This document shows, one piece after another, positions 29,246 through 40,566 of a stretch of DNA of 64,000 bases (position 1 is the first letter of the stretch; each line of letters starts with the position of its first letter). A program made the position numbers and the translations under genes. This DNA is from Prevotella sp. (GTDB taxonomy: Bacteria; Bacteroidota; Bacteroidia; Bacteroidales; Bacteroidaceae). The DNA is taken from NCBI GenBank assembly GCA_018385335.1, contig JAHAZN010000076.1, positions 1 through 64,000 of the forward strand, in the 5' to 3' direction. The notes beneath the pieces were generated by a model. That model saw nothing but the letters and a program-made list of their open reading frames with translations, was not told the origin of the DNA and did not search any database.

Positions 29246-32152
29246 TTAGAATCCGAAGATCTCTTCCCTCGTGAGTCGTTTCACAGGTGCTATCTTCTCC
29301 AATGCCTTCATGTCGAGCTGTTTCTCATCGCCGAGGATGATGGTGCGGAGCGGTTTGCGTGCCATCTGTTGCTGTTCGAAGTTGATGATATCCTTCAGTT
29401 TCACCTTAGGCAGCTGTTCATAGAGCTGCTTATAGATATCATCCTCGATACCGAGTTTACGGAGATAGACATATCTGTAGAGCACCGACGAGCGTGTATA
29501 GCGTGCACACTCCAACGACTTCTTCATTCCTTCTTTGGCGAGGTCGAAAGCTGCCTGTGATGCCGGCACACTGTCGATAATCTCCTTGAAAGCATTGATA
29601 CAATCCATCATCTTGTCGTTCTGACTGATGATAAAGGTGTAGAAATACTCAGGGTCAGCCAACTTCCTCGGTGTGCTGTAATGGGCGCTGGCGCTGTATG
29701 CCAGGGCGCGCACCTCTCTCATCTCCTGGAACGCCACAGAGTTCATCGAACCACCATAATACTCATTGAAGAGTGATGTCAGGGTAGCCTCCTCGGGATT
29801 CCACTTTCGGTTACTGCTATGGAACTGTAACATATAGATGTTCTTGGCATCATAGGGAGCGATGAGCACCTCGTTTTCTGTCGTTGCAGCAATCTTATAA
29901 GGTTGACCTTCAGGCACAGCAGCGAGTTTCTTGGGGGTCTTATGAGTTTTCTTCAGCAGTTTAGCCAACTCCTTCACGGTGTATGGTCCGAAATAGAGCA
30001 CCTCATGCTGCATGTTGTTCAATCCGTTCACCATCTGTGGGAGTGCCTGTGGGTCAGCAGACTCCAGTTCGCTGTTGGTCCATGTGTTGGTCTGGGGGTT
30101 ATATGCACCATAGATTGCATAATTCTCGAACGCATTGAAGTTAGCACCCTGGTCGGTCTTTGAGTCCTCCCTTGATTTCTTTATGAGTGCCACAAACTGC
30201 TGGTACGACTCTTTGTCACCCTTGGCATTCTTCAGGAAGTCGTCGAAGAGTGAGAGAGCCTTGGGCATGTTCTCGCTCAGTCCGGAGAGATAGATGGTTA
30301 ATTCATCATCACTCACAGAGAGAGAGTAGGAGCAGGCGAGCTCATAGAACTCCTGCTTGATCTGTGCCGAACTCTTCTTGTCGGTCCCTATATAATAGAG
30401 ATATTGGGGCACGAGATCAAGTCCTTTGACATCCTCTGTTCCAAACTCATATCTGAAGGCAAGATTGAAGAGCTGGTCGTCGGTGTTCTGCTTGTAGAGC
30501 AAAGGCAGGCCGTTGACGGTGGTCACGGTGAGGTCTTTCTTAAAATCGCAGAAACGTGGTGCGATAGGCTTCATCTCCTCCTTGAGGAAGTTATTGAGCC
30601 ACTCACTGCTGTGATCGCGGTTGGCCTGAATAGGTGTGATGGCAGGCTTATCGATCTTAAAGTAGTTTTTATCTTCTCCCTGTTTCTTAAACACACAGAA
30701 GTAGTTGTTTTTGAAGTGACGGTTGGCGAAGTTGATGATATCCTGCTTGGTGAGGCGGGAGAGACGGTCGATTTTCTCTACCTCATCCTTCCAGTTCTTC
30801 TCCATGAGGAAGGCATCGAGCATACGGTCGGCGCGTGAGTAGTTGCTGAGCAACGAGTTGAAATATCTGAGCTTCATGTTGCTGATAACCGAAGGAAGGA
30901 GATTATCGGCAAACTCTCCCTTCTTGAAGTTCTCCATCTCAGAGACGATGAGGTTGCGGAGCGTTTCGAGCGACTGGTTCTCTACGGGTGCAGAGAAGAG
31001 AAAGAGTCCAGAGTAGTCGTGTGCTGTGTGATGCCAGCACGACACATACTGAGCCTTCATCTGCTGCTCTATCTTCAGTTCGAGAAAACCTGCCCTCCCG
31101 TTAGTGAGCATCTGAGAGATGACCTCCAAGGTATCGTTCTGTGGGTGTGCGCCTGCTTCAAAGCGCCAGCCGAGGACGAGACGTTCGGCCTCCTGTCCCC
31201 ACACCACAGTATCTCTCACTGCTGTGTCTTCAGCGAGACGGGGATAACTCTTCCTCACCAACTGATGGTTGGGTTTCATATCTCCGAAATAACGGTCGAT
31301 GAGAGCTATCATCTCATCGGAGTTGAAGTCGCCCGCGATAATCATCGCCATATTATTGGGCACATAGAAGTTCTTGAAATAATTCTTGATGGCCTTGATA
31401 GAAGGGTTCTTCAGGTGGTCAGGCCTACCGATGGTGGTCTGTGTACCATAGGGATGACCTGGATAAGCGAGTGCCATGAGGGCATTGTTAAACTTCTCTC
31501 CATCCTGTGCCGAATACATATTATACTCCTCATAGACAGCCTCCAACTCAGTATGGAATCCACGAATCACCATGTTCTTGAATCGTTCTGCCTCCACCTT
31601 CAACCATTTCTCCACGGCATTGGCAGGCACATCCTCCACATAGACCGTCATATCCTCACCGGTATAGGCATTGGTACCCTGTGCACCGATACTGCTCATC
31701 AGTTTGTCATACTCGTTGGGGATGTTGTATTTGGCTGCCACCTGCGACAGACTGTCTATCTCACGGTAACAGGCTTTGCGTGCCAAGGTGTCGGTGAGGG
31801 TGCGATAGGTTTCATATTTGGCCTCGATGGCATTGAGGATGGGTTGCTCCTCGGCATAGTTGACCGTACCGAAATGGGTGGTACCCTTGAACATCAGATG
31901 TTCGAGATAGTGGGAGAGACCGGTATTCTCAGCGGGGTCGTTGCGACTTCCCGTCTTCACGGCTATCATCGTCTGCATACGCGGCTTCTCTTTGTTGACG
32001 GAAAGATAAACCTTCAATCCGTTATCAAGGGTATAGATACGTGTCTTCATGGGGTCGCCCGGTACAATCTCATAACGATACTCCTTGGCTAAAGCGCTAC
32101 TGCTCACCATCACCATGAGCAGAACCATCATTGTTCTAACTATTTTCTTCAT
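29246..32152 (-). CDS. M16-family zinc peptidase
   Basis: GLSHYLEHLMFKGT (HxxEH); duplicated M16 halves; signal peptide. Confidence 0.93.
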   Translation of the reverse strand: MKKIVRTMMVLLMVMVSSSALAKEYRYEIVPGDPMKTRIYTLDNGLKVYLSVNKEKPRMQTMIAVKTGSRNDPAENTGLSHYLEHLMFKGTTHFGTVNYAEEQPILNAIEAKYETYRTLTDTLARKACYREIDSLSQVAAKYNIPNEYDKLMSSIGAQGTNAYTGEDMTVYVEDVPANAVEKWLKVEAERFKNMVIRGFHTELEAVYEEYNMYSAQDGEKFNNALMALAYPGHPYGTQTTIGRPDHLKNPSIKAIKNYFKNFYVPNNMAMIIAGDFNSDEMIALIDRYFGDMKPNHQLVRKSYPRLAEDTAVRDTVVWGQEAERLVLGWRFEAGAHPQNDTLEVISQMLTNGRAGFLELKIEQQMKAQYVSCWHHTAHDYSGLFLFSAPVENQSLETLRNLIVSEMENFKKGEFADNLLPSVISNMKLRYFNSLLSNYSRADRMLDAFLMEKNWKDEVEKIDRLSRLTKQDIINFANRHFKNNYFCVFKKQGEDKNYFKIDKPAITPIQANRDHSSEWLNNFLKEEMKPIAPRFCDFKKDLTVTTVNGLPLLYKQNTDDQLFNLAFRYEFGTEDVKGLDLVPQYLYYIGTDKKSSAQIKQEFYELACSYSLSVSDDELTIYLSGLSENMPKALSLFDDFLKNAKGDKESYQQFVALIKKSREDSKTDQGANFNAFENYAIYGAYNPQTNTWTNSELESADPQALPQMVNGLNNMQHEVLYFGPYTVKELAKLLKKTHKTPKKLAAVPEGQPYKIAATTENEVLIAPYDAKNIYMLQFHSSNRKWNPEEATLTSLFNEYYGGSMNSVAFQEMREVRALAYSASAHYSTPRKLADPEYFYTFIISQNDKMMDCINAFKEIIDSVPASQAAFDLAKEGMKKSLECARYTRSSVLYRYVYLRKLGIEDDIYKQLYEQLPKVKLKDIINFEQQQMARKPLRTIILGDEKQLDMKALEKIAPVKRLTREEIFGF

Positions 32153-32210
32153 ACACTTTTTTTTCCTAAAAATGCTACATCATGTTATATTTCACATTGC
32201 TTTTGTCTTG

Positions 32211-34031
32211 TCACTCCATCCGTTCCAGTTCACTGAGGAAACTGTTGAGCAGATGTTCCTCTACGTCACCGAGGGCAAACTCCCGCTCCGCATCATAGCG
32301 CAGCGCACTCTTCCATTCTCTCAGAGCCGTCTGGTAGTCATCGTCCACACGCTGCAGGTCGTCCTCTGTCAGTCGGTCAACATCGAGATGGTTGAGCACC
32401 ATGCGGTAGGTGGCATTCCATTTATATTGGTCGTAACAGCTGTGGATGAGTGCCAGCTGTTCTTCTATCTCGTCGATCGTCCCTAACTGTCCGCAGCGCA
32501 GGTCTTCCACCACCTGCTCCACCTCAGAGAGCGGTGCGAGCAGTCCTGCCATATCCACCCATTCTCCTGTGCCCACCGAGCTCTCTGGCAGTTCGTTGCG
32601 ATGATGTCTTACCGCCATGCCTACATAGAGTCGCAAAGCCAGTTCGTAGTAGTTGATACCTTTCTGCAGGGCAGAGTTTTTGATGAGGCAGTTGCCGAAG
32701 GTATAAGAGGCAGCTCCCCCACCCTGTTCCCTTCTGAGGGCAAGCAGGGTTTCACGTCCCTCCACCACCTCACGGATGACCATAGGGTTAAGCCAGTCGA
32801 AATTGACAATGCTCTTCCGTCCCTGCTTCGGTCGTCTGTCGCGCTTAGGCCATTTGTTCACATCGCGCCAGGTACCTACGGTCACGAGGTTACGTCCGGG
32901 CACGATATAGGTAGTGCCGTTCTCTCCTATGAGATAGGAGAAAGGAAGCGCATGACTATCGGGATGTTGGGTGATCTTACCGAGACATACGGAGAAGGCG
33001 CCCACCTTAGCCGGCAGAAGGAGATGGGCACCACTGGCCGTCTTTGAGCCACGCTCTATCTGTCCATGATGCACGGGACCGAGTTTATAAGCATGGTTGC
33101 TGAAGTTGGTCGCTGAGCCTGCATTATAGAAAGCACACTGCATGCCTATAAGGAGGGAGGCTTTGTGATGACTCACGGAGAAGGGGCCACAGAAGGCGGC
33201 ACAAGCCTCACCATTGTCCATATAACTGTTGGCAAAGAAGATGCTGCTCTCTGCCGAGAACCCTTTACCGAGGTGACAGGCCTCACCCACGAAACAGTTG
33301 TCAACCCTTGCGCCATCAACGATGGAGGCGCCCGCTGAGATGACACTGTTCTCACAGATAACATCGTGTCCCACAAAGCATCCCGTCTCTGAGGTATTAC
33401 AGAGTGAGCAGTCGCAGAGACGTGAGGCACCGTTCACCTCACAGTCGTCGCCTATCAGAGTGTTGACAATCTCTCTCACGTTGACAATCTTGGCACCCCG
33501 TCCCACCACGCCACGCCGTGGCAGTTGACTTGTAGCATGGGCGACAGCCATCCTACGGAGCTGGGGCCAGACGGTCTCATCCTTGGCACAGTGCACCATC
33601 AGTGCTGCCATCTGCGATGACAACCCATCGTAGCTCACCACATTACCCTCACCAGCCTCGTTCATCACGGCAATCACATTGCCCTGTCCGAAGGTGGTGC
33701 CGGTAGTGGTGGTCATGGTCCCTATGCCGGAGAGATAGCAGTGGTCGCCGATATCATAGTTGCTGAGATAGCCGTTCACCCGTTCTATCAGACAGTTGTC
33801 ACCGATAGACACATTACAGAGAGTGAGTTTCTTCAGTCCTGCGGGCAGGCGCAACCCTTCGGTCACCTCCACCCACTCATCGAACACGCCGAGGGCCACG
33901 TCGCCATGAAAGTCCACCTCACGCACCTGCTGTGGAGAGAAGTCTTCAGCCACGCTGATGTTCCCCCAGTCGTCGGCGGTGCAGCCCTGTCGCTCCATCA
34001 CCTCTATCTCTTCGATTGTCAGACTTCTCAT
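32211..34031 (-). CDS. DUF4954-like left-handed beta-helix protein
   Basis: Hexapeptide-like repeats (IGDNCLIERVNGYLSNYDIGDHCYLSG; ENSVISAGASIVDGARVDNCFVGEACHLG). Confidence 0.75.
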   Translation of the reverse strand: MRSLTIEEIEVMERQGCTADDWGNISVAEDFSPQQVREVDFHGDVALGVFDEWVEVTEGLRLPAGLKKLTLCNVSIGDNCLIERVNGYLSNYDIGDHCYLSGIGTMTTTTGTTFGQGNVIAVMNEAGEGNVVSYDGLSSQMAALMVHCAKDETVWPQLRRMAVAHATSQLPRRGVVGRGAKIVNVREIVNTLIGDDCEVNGASRLCDCSLCNTSETGCFVGHDVICENSVISAGASIVDGARVDNCFVGEACHLGKGFSAESSIFFANSYMDNGEACAAFCGPFSVSHHKASLLIGMQCAFYNAGSATNFSNHAYKLGPVHHGQIERGSKTASGAHLLLPAKVGAFSVCLGKITQHPDSHALPFSYLIGENGTTYIVPGRNLVTVGTWRDVNKWPKRDRRPKQGRKSIVNFDWLNPMVIREVVEGRETLLALRREQGGGAASYTFGNCLIKNSALQKGINYYELALRLYVGMAVRHHRNELPESSVGTGEWVDMAGLLAPLSEVEQVVEDLRCGQLGTIDEIEEQLALIHSCYDQYKWNATYRMVLNHLDVDRLTEDDLQRVDDDYQTALREWKSALRYDAEREFALGDVEEHLLNSFLSELERME

Positions 34032-35284
34032 TCGCTTTCTTCTATGTCGTTGTAAAGAAAATCGTTATAAGGATATTTCTGCACGTGCAGTGCCCTCACT
34101 CTCTTGTAGAGCACCTCACGCAACTCATCGATATTCTGTTTTTCCCTGGCTGAGATAAAGAGGCAGTCACCCGCCATCTTTGCCATCCACGTACTTTTCA
34201 GTTCGTCGAGTGTCACATTCTCCTTTGTCGCCGGAGTGAGATCATCCTCCTCCTTCTCCACCCAGGTATAGGCATCAATCTTGTTGAATACTATCATCGA
34301 CGGTTTTTCGGCGCAGCCCAATTCCTGAAGGGTCTTTTCCACCACTCGTATCTGTTCTTCGAAGTCGGGATGGGAGATATCTACCACATGAAGGAGCAGG
34401 TCAGCCTCCCTCACCTCATCGAGTGTACTCTTGAAAGAATCGACGAGGTCGGTGGGGAGTTTTCTGATGAATCCCACAGTATCAGCAAGGAGGAAGGGCA
34501 GGTTGTCTATCACCATCTTCCTCACCGTCGTGTCGAGGGTAGCAAAGAGTTTGTTCTCAGCGAACACCTCGCTTTTGGCCAGCAGGTTCATCAGCGTCGA
34601 TTTACCCACGTTGGTATATCCCACCAAAGCCACACGGATCATACGTCCACGATTCTTCCTCTGTGTCGTTTTCTGTTTGTCAATCTCCGTGAGTCGTTGT
34701 TTGAGCAGGGTGATACGTTGGAGGATGATACGGCGGTCCATCTCCAACTGCGTCTCTCCCGGGCCACGCAGTCCCACTGTTCCTTTTCCTCCGCCGCCAC
34801 CGGAGCCACCACCCTGTCGCTCAAGGTGCGTCCAGAGGCGCTGCAAACGGGGGAGCATATAGCGGTGCTGTGCCAGCTCTACCTGCGCCTTGGCCTCTGC
34901 CGTCTGCGCACGCATGGCGAAGATATCGAGGATAAGACTGGTGCGGTCGAGTATCTTCACTCGCAGTTCCTTCTCGATGTTCCTCATCTGCTTGGCAGAG
35001 AGCTCATCGTCGAAAATCACCATTCCCACCTCACGTCCATTATCTTCCTCACACTCTATATATTGTTTTATCTCATCTAGTTTTCCTTTGCCCACATAAG
35101 TCACCGTATTCGGCCCCGCCACCTTCTGTGTGAAACGTTTCACGGTGACGGCACCCGCTGTATCGGCGAGAAACTCCAACTCGTCGAGATATTCTTTCGT
35201 CTTAGCCTCATCCTGCTCCTTAGTGACCAATCCCACTAAGACCGCAGTCTCTGTCTTGGCTTCCGAAATCACAAATTCTTTCAT
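34028..35284 (-). CDS. hflX: GTPase HflX
   Basis: KGTVGLRGPGETQLEMDRR; GYTNVGKSTLMNLL; DTVGFIRKLP. Confidence 0.95.
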   Translation of the reverse strand: MKEFVISEAKTETAVLVGLVTKEQDEAKTKEYLDELEFLADTAGAVTVKRFTQKVAGPNTVTYVGKGKLDEIKQYIECEEDNGREVGMVIFDDELSAKQMRNIEKELRVKILDRTSLILDIFAMRAQTAEAKAQVELAQHRYMLPRLQRLWTHLERQGGGSGGGGGKGTVGLRGPGETQLEMDRRIILQRITLLKQRLTEIDKQKTTQRKNRGRMIRVALVGYTNVGKSTLMNLLAKSEVFAENKLFATLDTTVRKMVIDNLPFLLADTVGFIRKLPTDLVDSFKSTLDEVREADLLLHVVDISHPDFEEQIRVVEKTLQELGCAEKPSMIVFNKIDAYTWVEKEEDDLTPATKENVTLDELKSTWMAKMAGDCLFISAREKQNIDELREVLYKRVRALHVQKYPYNDFLYNDIEESE

Positions 35285-35359
35285 AACGTTCTTTTGTCTT
35301 TTCTCTTACCTACTATCAACATGATCGATGGTGACTGAAGTAGGCAATTATTCAGATTG

Positions 35360-35367
35360 CAAAAATA
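35360..35367 (-). promoter_or_regulatory. -7 element TATTTTTG for hflX
   Basis: CAAAAATA on + strand, 76 nt upstream of start. Confidence 0.45.
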
Positions 35368-35518
35368 GTGTTTTTTTAGCAATCGTCAAAGAAAAGAGGT
35401 GATAAAAACGTTGTTTGCGCACAATCATAGGATGAGCGTTTGGGGATTAAACCTTTCACGTCTGTGCTCGTCAAAGAAAATAATCACACGACTAATCACA
35501 CTAAAACAATACATACAG

Positions 35519-37513
35519 ATGAAACTGACGAAGCGTTTCTTCATGGGAGCTATGGGACTGATATTTTTCATCCTTCACAGCACAGCGCAGCCCAACTATC
35601 AGAGAAACAGAATGATACATGAGCAACTTAACCGCGGTGTTATCGCTCTGCCTACGGAGCGGGGAGAGGTGATGGTGAGCTGGCGGCAGTTGCTTAAAGA
35701 TGCTCCAGATGCGAAGTTTGAGGTGTTCCGCAATGGAGAGAAACTGGCGGATGTTGACGGTACCTGTTTCATAGATAGTCACCCACTCCTCACCCACTCC
35801 TCTACCGCTGATACCACTGGTCTAAGAGAGTGTATCTACGAGGTGAGAGGGGGAAGTTGTAACGGACAGTTTGTGTTGAGAGCAGGGGCACCTGTGGGCT
35901 ACCTGCCCATCCCTCTACAGCGCCCTGCAGACAGCACCACACCTGATGGGAGGACCTTCTCTTATTCTGCCAACGATGCCAGTGTGGGTGATGTGGATGG
36001 CGACGGGGAATATGAGATCTTCCTGAAATGGGACCCCTCCAATGCACACGACAATGCACATGATGGGTTTACGGGCAATACGCTCTTCGACTGTTACCGG
36101 ATGGATGGTACGCTCCTCTGGCGTATCGACATGGGACCGAACATCAGGAGCGGTGCACACTATGTGCCTTTCATCGTCTATGACCTTGATGGCGACGGCT
36201 GTGCCGAGATGCTCGTACGTACGGCTGATGGAACAAGGGATGCCAAGGGAAAAGTGATTGGCGACAGTACTGCCGACTGGCGCATCGGCGTGAAGGAGGC
36301 GATGGATCATTACGAGGAGAACAGACTGACAGCCCAGGAGGAACGCGAAGAGATGGAGAAGATGCGTCAACAATGGATAAACATGCAGCGCGAAGGCAAA
36401 CGTGCCGAACGACCAAGATGGTCACGAAAGGCAAAGCAATGGAAAGGACTGGTGAGAAACGTGGGACGTGTGATAGAGGGCAGAGACTATCTCACGCTCT
36501 TCAACGGCAAGACGGGAGAGGCGATGGCCACCGTCGATTTCATCCCTCAGCGTGGAGACAGTCGCGACTGGGGCGACGACAGGGCGAACCGCTCTGACAG
36601 GTTCCTCGGAGGTGTGGGGTATTTCGACGGCATCCGCCCAGCGGCCTTCATCAGCAGGGGATACTACGGACGTACCGTGGTGGCTACCTGGCAGTGGGAC
36701 GGCAAGGAGCTCACCAACCAATGGACATTTGATACCAATGACGAGGAGTGGCACGACTATGCCGGTCAGGGGAACCACAACCTGAGGATTGCTGACCTGG
36801 ACGGCGACGGCTGCGACGAAATCATCATGGGGTCGATGGCTATCGACCACGACGGACGCGGACTCTATAACACGGGGATGGGACACGGCGATGCTATGCA
36901 CCTCACAGTGTTCGACCCCTCATCAACACGTCTCATGCTGTGGGACTGCCATGAGAACCGCCGTGACGGCAGCGAACTGCGCGATGCTGCCACAGGGGAG
37001 GTGATTTTCAAGATAGAGAGCAGAGAGGATGTGGGGCGGTGTATGGCTGCCGATATCGACGCCTCTAACCCAGGACTGGAGATGTGGAGCATCGACAGCC
37101 ACGGCATAAGAAACATCAAGGGTGAGGTGGTGTGCGACAAGGTGCAACTGCCCATCAATTTTGCAGTGTGGTGGGATGGTGACCGACTGAGGGAGATGCT
37201 CGACCATGCCGTCGTCAGCAAATTCAACGCGGAGACAGGACGCTGCGAACCGCTATTGCGCATGGAGGGATGCTCGTTTAACAACGGAACCAAGTCGAAT
37301 CCCTGTCTCAGCGGTGACCTCATGGGCGACTGGCGCGAAGAGGTGCTGGTACGCACCGACGACAGCAGCGAACTGCGCCTCTATTCCACCACGATACCCA
37401 CCGTTCACCGCATCGGATGCCTAATGGAGGACATCCCTTATCGACTGAGTATCGCCACAGAGAATGTGGGCTATAACCAACCGCCTCATGTGGGCTTTTA
37501 TCTCGGTGAATAA
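35519..37513 (+). CDS. Rhamnogalacturonan lyase, PL11-like
   Basis: MIHEQLNRGVIALPTERGEVMVSWRQL; VGDVDGDGEYEIFLKWDPSNAHDNAHDGFTGNTLFDCYRMDG; signal peptide begins at ATG 35519. Confidence 0.88.
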   Translation: MKLTKRFFMGAMGLIFFILHSTAQPNYQRNRMIHEQLNRGVIALPTERGEVMVSWRQLLKDAPDAKFEVFRNGEKLADVDGTCFIDSHPLLTHSSTADTTGLRECIYEVRGGSCNGQFVLRAGAPVGYLPIPLQRPADSTTPDGRTFSYSANDASVGDVDGDGEYEIFLKWDPSNAHDNAHDGFTGNTLFDCYRMDGTLLWRIDMGPNIRSGAHYVPFIVYDLDGDGCAEMLVRTADGTRDAKGKVIGDSTADWRIGVKEAMDHYEENRLTAQEEREEMEKMRQQWINMQREGKRAERPRWSRKAKQWKGLVRNVGRVIEGRDYLTLFNGKTGEAMATVDFIPQRGDSRDWGDDRANRSDRFLGGVGYFDGIRPAAFISRGYYGRTVVATWQWDGKELTNQWTFDTNDEEWHDYAGQGNHNLRIADLDGDGCDEIIMGSMAIDHDGRGLYNTGMGHGDAMHLTVFDPSSTRLMLWDCHENRRDGSELRDAATGEVIFKIESREDVGRCMAADIDASNPGLEMWSIDSHGIRNIKGEVVCDKVQLPINFAVWWDGDRLREMLDHAVVSKFNAETGRCEPLLRMEGCSFNNGTKSNPCLSGDLMGDWREEVLVRTDDSSELRLYSTTIPTVHRIGCLMEDIPYRLSIATENVGYNQPPHVGFYLGE

Positions 37514-37597
37514 GACAGAGCTGTGAAGAAATTGGGATTTTTTGGTATAATTTGCCTAATTTTCGCTTGCTTTCTTTCATATTTAAATAATTAAATC

Positions 37598-37605
37598 TAT
37601 CTTTG
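37598..37605 (+). promoter_or_regulatory. -7 element TATCTTTG for the kinase pair
   Basis: TAnnTTTG match 52 nt upstream of ATG 37657. Confidence 0.5.
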
Positions 37606-37656
37606 CATAAAAGAAAAACTTAAATCTGTTCATACTCACCAAAAACTATTCTTCTT

Positions 37657-40566
37657 ATGAACAAGGAGAACTACTGGGCAGGCCTGCTCATCGTCATGAT
37701 CGTGCTGTTCTGTCCGTCTATCAATACGACGTGGGCACAACCCACCTCCCCTCATCTCTTAGCTCAGCAGATGTCTGTAGAGCAGCAGGAAAAGGCGACA
37801 GCTACCTTTGCATCTACTCCATACACCGAAGATAACCCTCTCATCTATGAAGATGCCTGGGACCTTTGGCCCTACAGTTTTCTCGACGATGAGGGTAATC
37901 CCGCTGGATTCAATATCGACTTGGTGAAGCAGTTGCTTCATCGACTGAAGATTCCCTTTGAGATAAGACTAAAACACTCAAAGAATGCCTACCGCGACCT
38001 GAAGGAGGGCAGATCAGACCTTATTCTCGGTATGCACGCCGACTTCCACGATGAATATGGACACTACAGCAACAGCGTCGTCTGTCTATTTACCCACAGC
38101 GTTGTGAATCTGAAGAGTTCGAAGACGAAGATTGGGAAATTCAAAGATCTCGCCCACTATCGACTCATTGTGCATGAGAACAGTTTCTCTCATCACGCAA
38201 TGATGAACGCTGACATCGACCATAACATCATCCCCTACGACGATATGAAGGAGGCTGTATTTCATGCCAACACCAACGACAGTATCTCTGTGCTATGGAA
38301 CACTATGTCGCTCAAATGGCTGTTGAACAAATACCACCTCACCAACCTCAAACTCACACCTGTCAATATGCAGCATGGTGAATATCGATTCATCTCCAAC
38401 GATACTATCCTGTTGGCTAAACTCGACAGTGTGTTCAACGAGATGACGATTAACGACGAACTGCAGGCGATGAGAAACAAATGGTTCTATCCTGAGTACA
38501 GGGACACGGGTATCCCTATGTACACCTGGCAGGTGCTCATCGCACTCGCTGCTGTCCTCCTCGGCGTCATCATCATCACCGTCATCTATCAATACCGTGA
38601 GCGGAGGACAAAACGTCTGCTCAACAACCAGCACAAACGACTGATGCTCTATCTGAAGTCGGGAAGAATCTCGCTCTGGACCTTCGAGATCAAATCGTCT
38701 AACTTCTCAACGGTAGAGATGGAGGACGGAAAAAGCGAAGATAAAACATTCAATGCACTCGGACTGCCTATCACCTACGACGTGGAGGATTTTAAGAGGA
38801 TAGGACAGTCGATAGAAGACATCAAAGCCGGTAAGAAAAAGACTGACACCCTGGTTGTGAAGAGCCTACCACAAGAGAAAGGACAACAACCCAAATATTT
38901 CATCCTCGACATCTCGGTGTTGAGATGGGAGAAAGGACAACCGGCCATCCTGCTTGGTTCGCAACGCGACGTGACAAAAGAACAGCGCAAACAGCAGTCG
39001 GACAGAGAACAGCTGCTTAAATACTATACGGTGTTCAACTCGTCGATGGCTGACATGGCTTATTTCGACCGCAATGGCATCCTGCTCAACATCAACGAGA
39101 AAGCAGCTAAGACATTCGGAATAAAGGATGTAGAGGAATTGTGTAACAAAAAACTCCACATCAATGACATCACCCCACTCATGGGTATCGACTATCAACA
39201 GAAGGAGGTGGTGTGGTCGTCGTCAATCTCCAACCTCGACAAACTGCGCGAGGAAGGAGAGGAGATCTACATCAATAGAACAGGAATACTCTACTATCAG
39301 TCGGTGCTCATCCCTATCTGCGACAAAGAGGGAGAGATCGACTGCATCTACTGCGTGGGCTATGACATCACGGAGATGGTGAATACCATCAAAGAGGAGA
39401 AAGAACAGGCCAAGAACATCGAGGAGGTGAACAAAAGCCTCAAATCCTATGTAGATAGCATCAGTTATGTGCTGGAAGAGAGTGATATCAGCGTGGTGAA
39501 CTATGACCCAGAGAAAAAGATGCTCTCTATCACCAAAGACATGAACGCTCCTCAACAGCACCTCTCACAGTTGCAATGTCTGAAGATGACTAACCGTAGG
39601 GAATGGACAAAGGTGGTGCAGACACTCCAAAAAATGGACTGCAAGGAGCCTATGGCCATCAACATGACGTTGCGCACTATCTTCAAGACCGACGGACTGC
39701 CACAATATCTGCTCTTCAATGCCATACCTATCGTGAATGAGAAGGAAGAGGATGGAGATGTGATACGCTACTTCGGACTCTGCCGAGACTGTAGTAAAAT
39801 GGTGGAGACACAACGACTACTGCAGATGGAAACGGAGAAGGCACAGGAGGCGGAGACCATTAAGAACGCTTTCCTCAAAAACATGAGCCACGAGATTCGT
39901 ACTCCACTCAACGCCGTGATAGGTTTCGCCGAACTCTTTGACAGCGAACATGCAGTGGAAGACGAACCCATTTTCGTCAACGAGATTAAACAAAACACCG
40001 ACATCCTGCTCACACTCATCAACGACATCCTGCTGCTCTCACGACTGGATGCCAAAATGATAGAGTTTAAGCCCGTACCCACCAACATCGCCACACTCTT
40101 TGAGGCACAGTGTCAGATGGGGTGGAGCAGATATATCAACAACGACGTAAAGACCAACATCCACACCGATGATAAACAACTGATGGTGATGGTGGATGCA
40201 GAGCATCTGAGCCATGTCATCAAACACATAGCCAGCAATGCCGCACAGTTTACCGAGCAGGGTTGCATCAATGCCAAACTCACCTACCATGGCGGTTCTA
40301 TCATCATCAACATCGAAGATACCGGAGTGGGCATAGAGCGTGAGTCGCTCAAGCACATCTTCGACCGCTTCGGACAAGATGCAAATGGACAGAGACTCGG
40401 CAGGGGACTGGGACTGCATATCTGCAAGGAGATGGTGGAACAGATGGGGGGCAATATACACATCACCTCAGAACGCGGAAGAGGCACCTCGGTGTGGGTC
40501 TCTCTGCCCTGCCAAGAATGTAAGACGACAACAACCGCGAACGACATTATTACACCCGAAATATGA
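37657..40566 (+). CDS. Sensor histidine kinase with SBP_bac_3-like periplasmic domain and PAS-like region
   Basis: DLWPYSFLDDEGNPAGFNIDLVKQLL; TM ~ residue 295; H-box NMSHEIRTPLNAVIGF; G boxes IEDTGVGI and GRGLGLHICKEMV; no receiver domain. Confidence 0.88.
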   Translation: MNKENYWAGLLIVMIVLFCPSINTTWAQPTSPHLLAQQMSVEQQEKATATFASTPYTEDNPLIYEDAWDLWPYSFLDDEGNPAGFNIDLVKQLLHRLKIPFEIRLKHSKNAYRDLKEGRSDLILGMHADFHDEYGHYSNSVVCLFTHSVVNLKSSKTKIGKFKDLAHYRLIVHENSFSHHAMMNADIDHNIIPYDDMKEAVFHANTNDSISVLWNTMSLKWLLNKYHLTNLKLTPVNMQHGEYRFISNDTILLAKLDSVFNEMTINDELQAMRNKWFYPEYRDTGIPMYTWQVLIALAAVLLGVIIITVIYQYRERRTKRLLNNQHKRLMLYLKSGRISLWTFEIKSSNFSTVEMEDGKSEDKTFNALGLPITYDVEDFKRIGQSIEDIKAGKKKTDTLVVKSLPQEKGQQPKYFILDISVLRWEKGQPAILLGSQRDVTKEQRKQQSDREQLLKYYTVFNSSMADMAYFDRNGILLNINEKAAKTFGIKDVEELCNKKLHINDITPLMGIDYQQKEVVWSSSISNLDKLREEGEEIYINRTGILYYQSVLIPICDKEGEIDCIYCVGYDITEMVNTIKEEKEQAKNIEEVNKSLKSYVDSISYVLEESDISVVNYDPEKKMLSITKDMNAPQQHLSQLQCLKMTNRREWTKVVQTLQKMDCKEPMAINMTLRTIFKTDGLPQYLLFNAIPIVNEKEEDGDVIRYFGLCRDCSKMVETQRLLQMETEKAQEAETIKNAFLKNMSHEIRTPLNAVIGFAELFDSEHAVEDEPIFVNEIKQNTDILLTLINDILLLSRLDAKMIEFKPVPTNIATLFEAQCQMGWSRYINNDVKTNIHTDDKQLMVMVDAEHLSHVIKHIASNAAQFTEQGCINAKLTYHGGSIIINIEDTGVGIERESLKHIFDRFGQDANGQRLGRGLGLHICKEMVEQMGGNIHITSERGRGTSVWVSLPCQECKTTTTANDIITPEI

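Noticed and set aside
31019-32092. 357-aa + strand ORF opposite the M16 peptidase
   Set aside because: Mirror-frame artefact of a confident CDS; His/Leu-rich composition and no motifs.
34370-35080. 236-aa + strand ORF opposite hflX
   Set aside because: Antisense artefact of a conserved GTPase gene.
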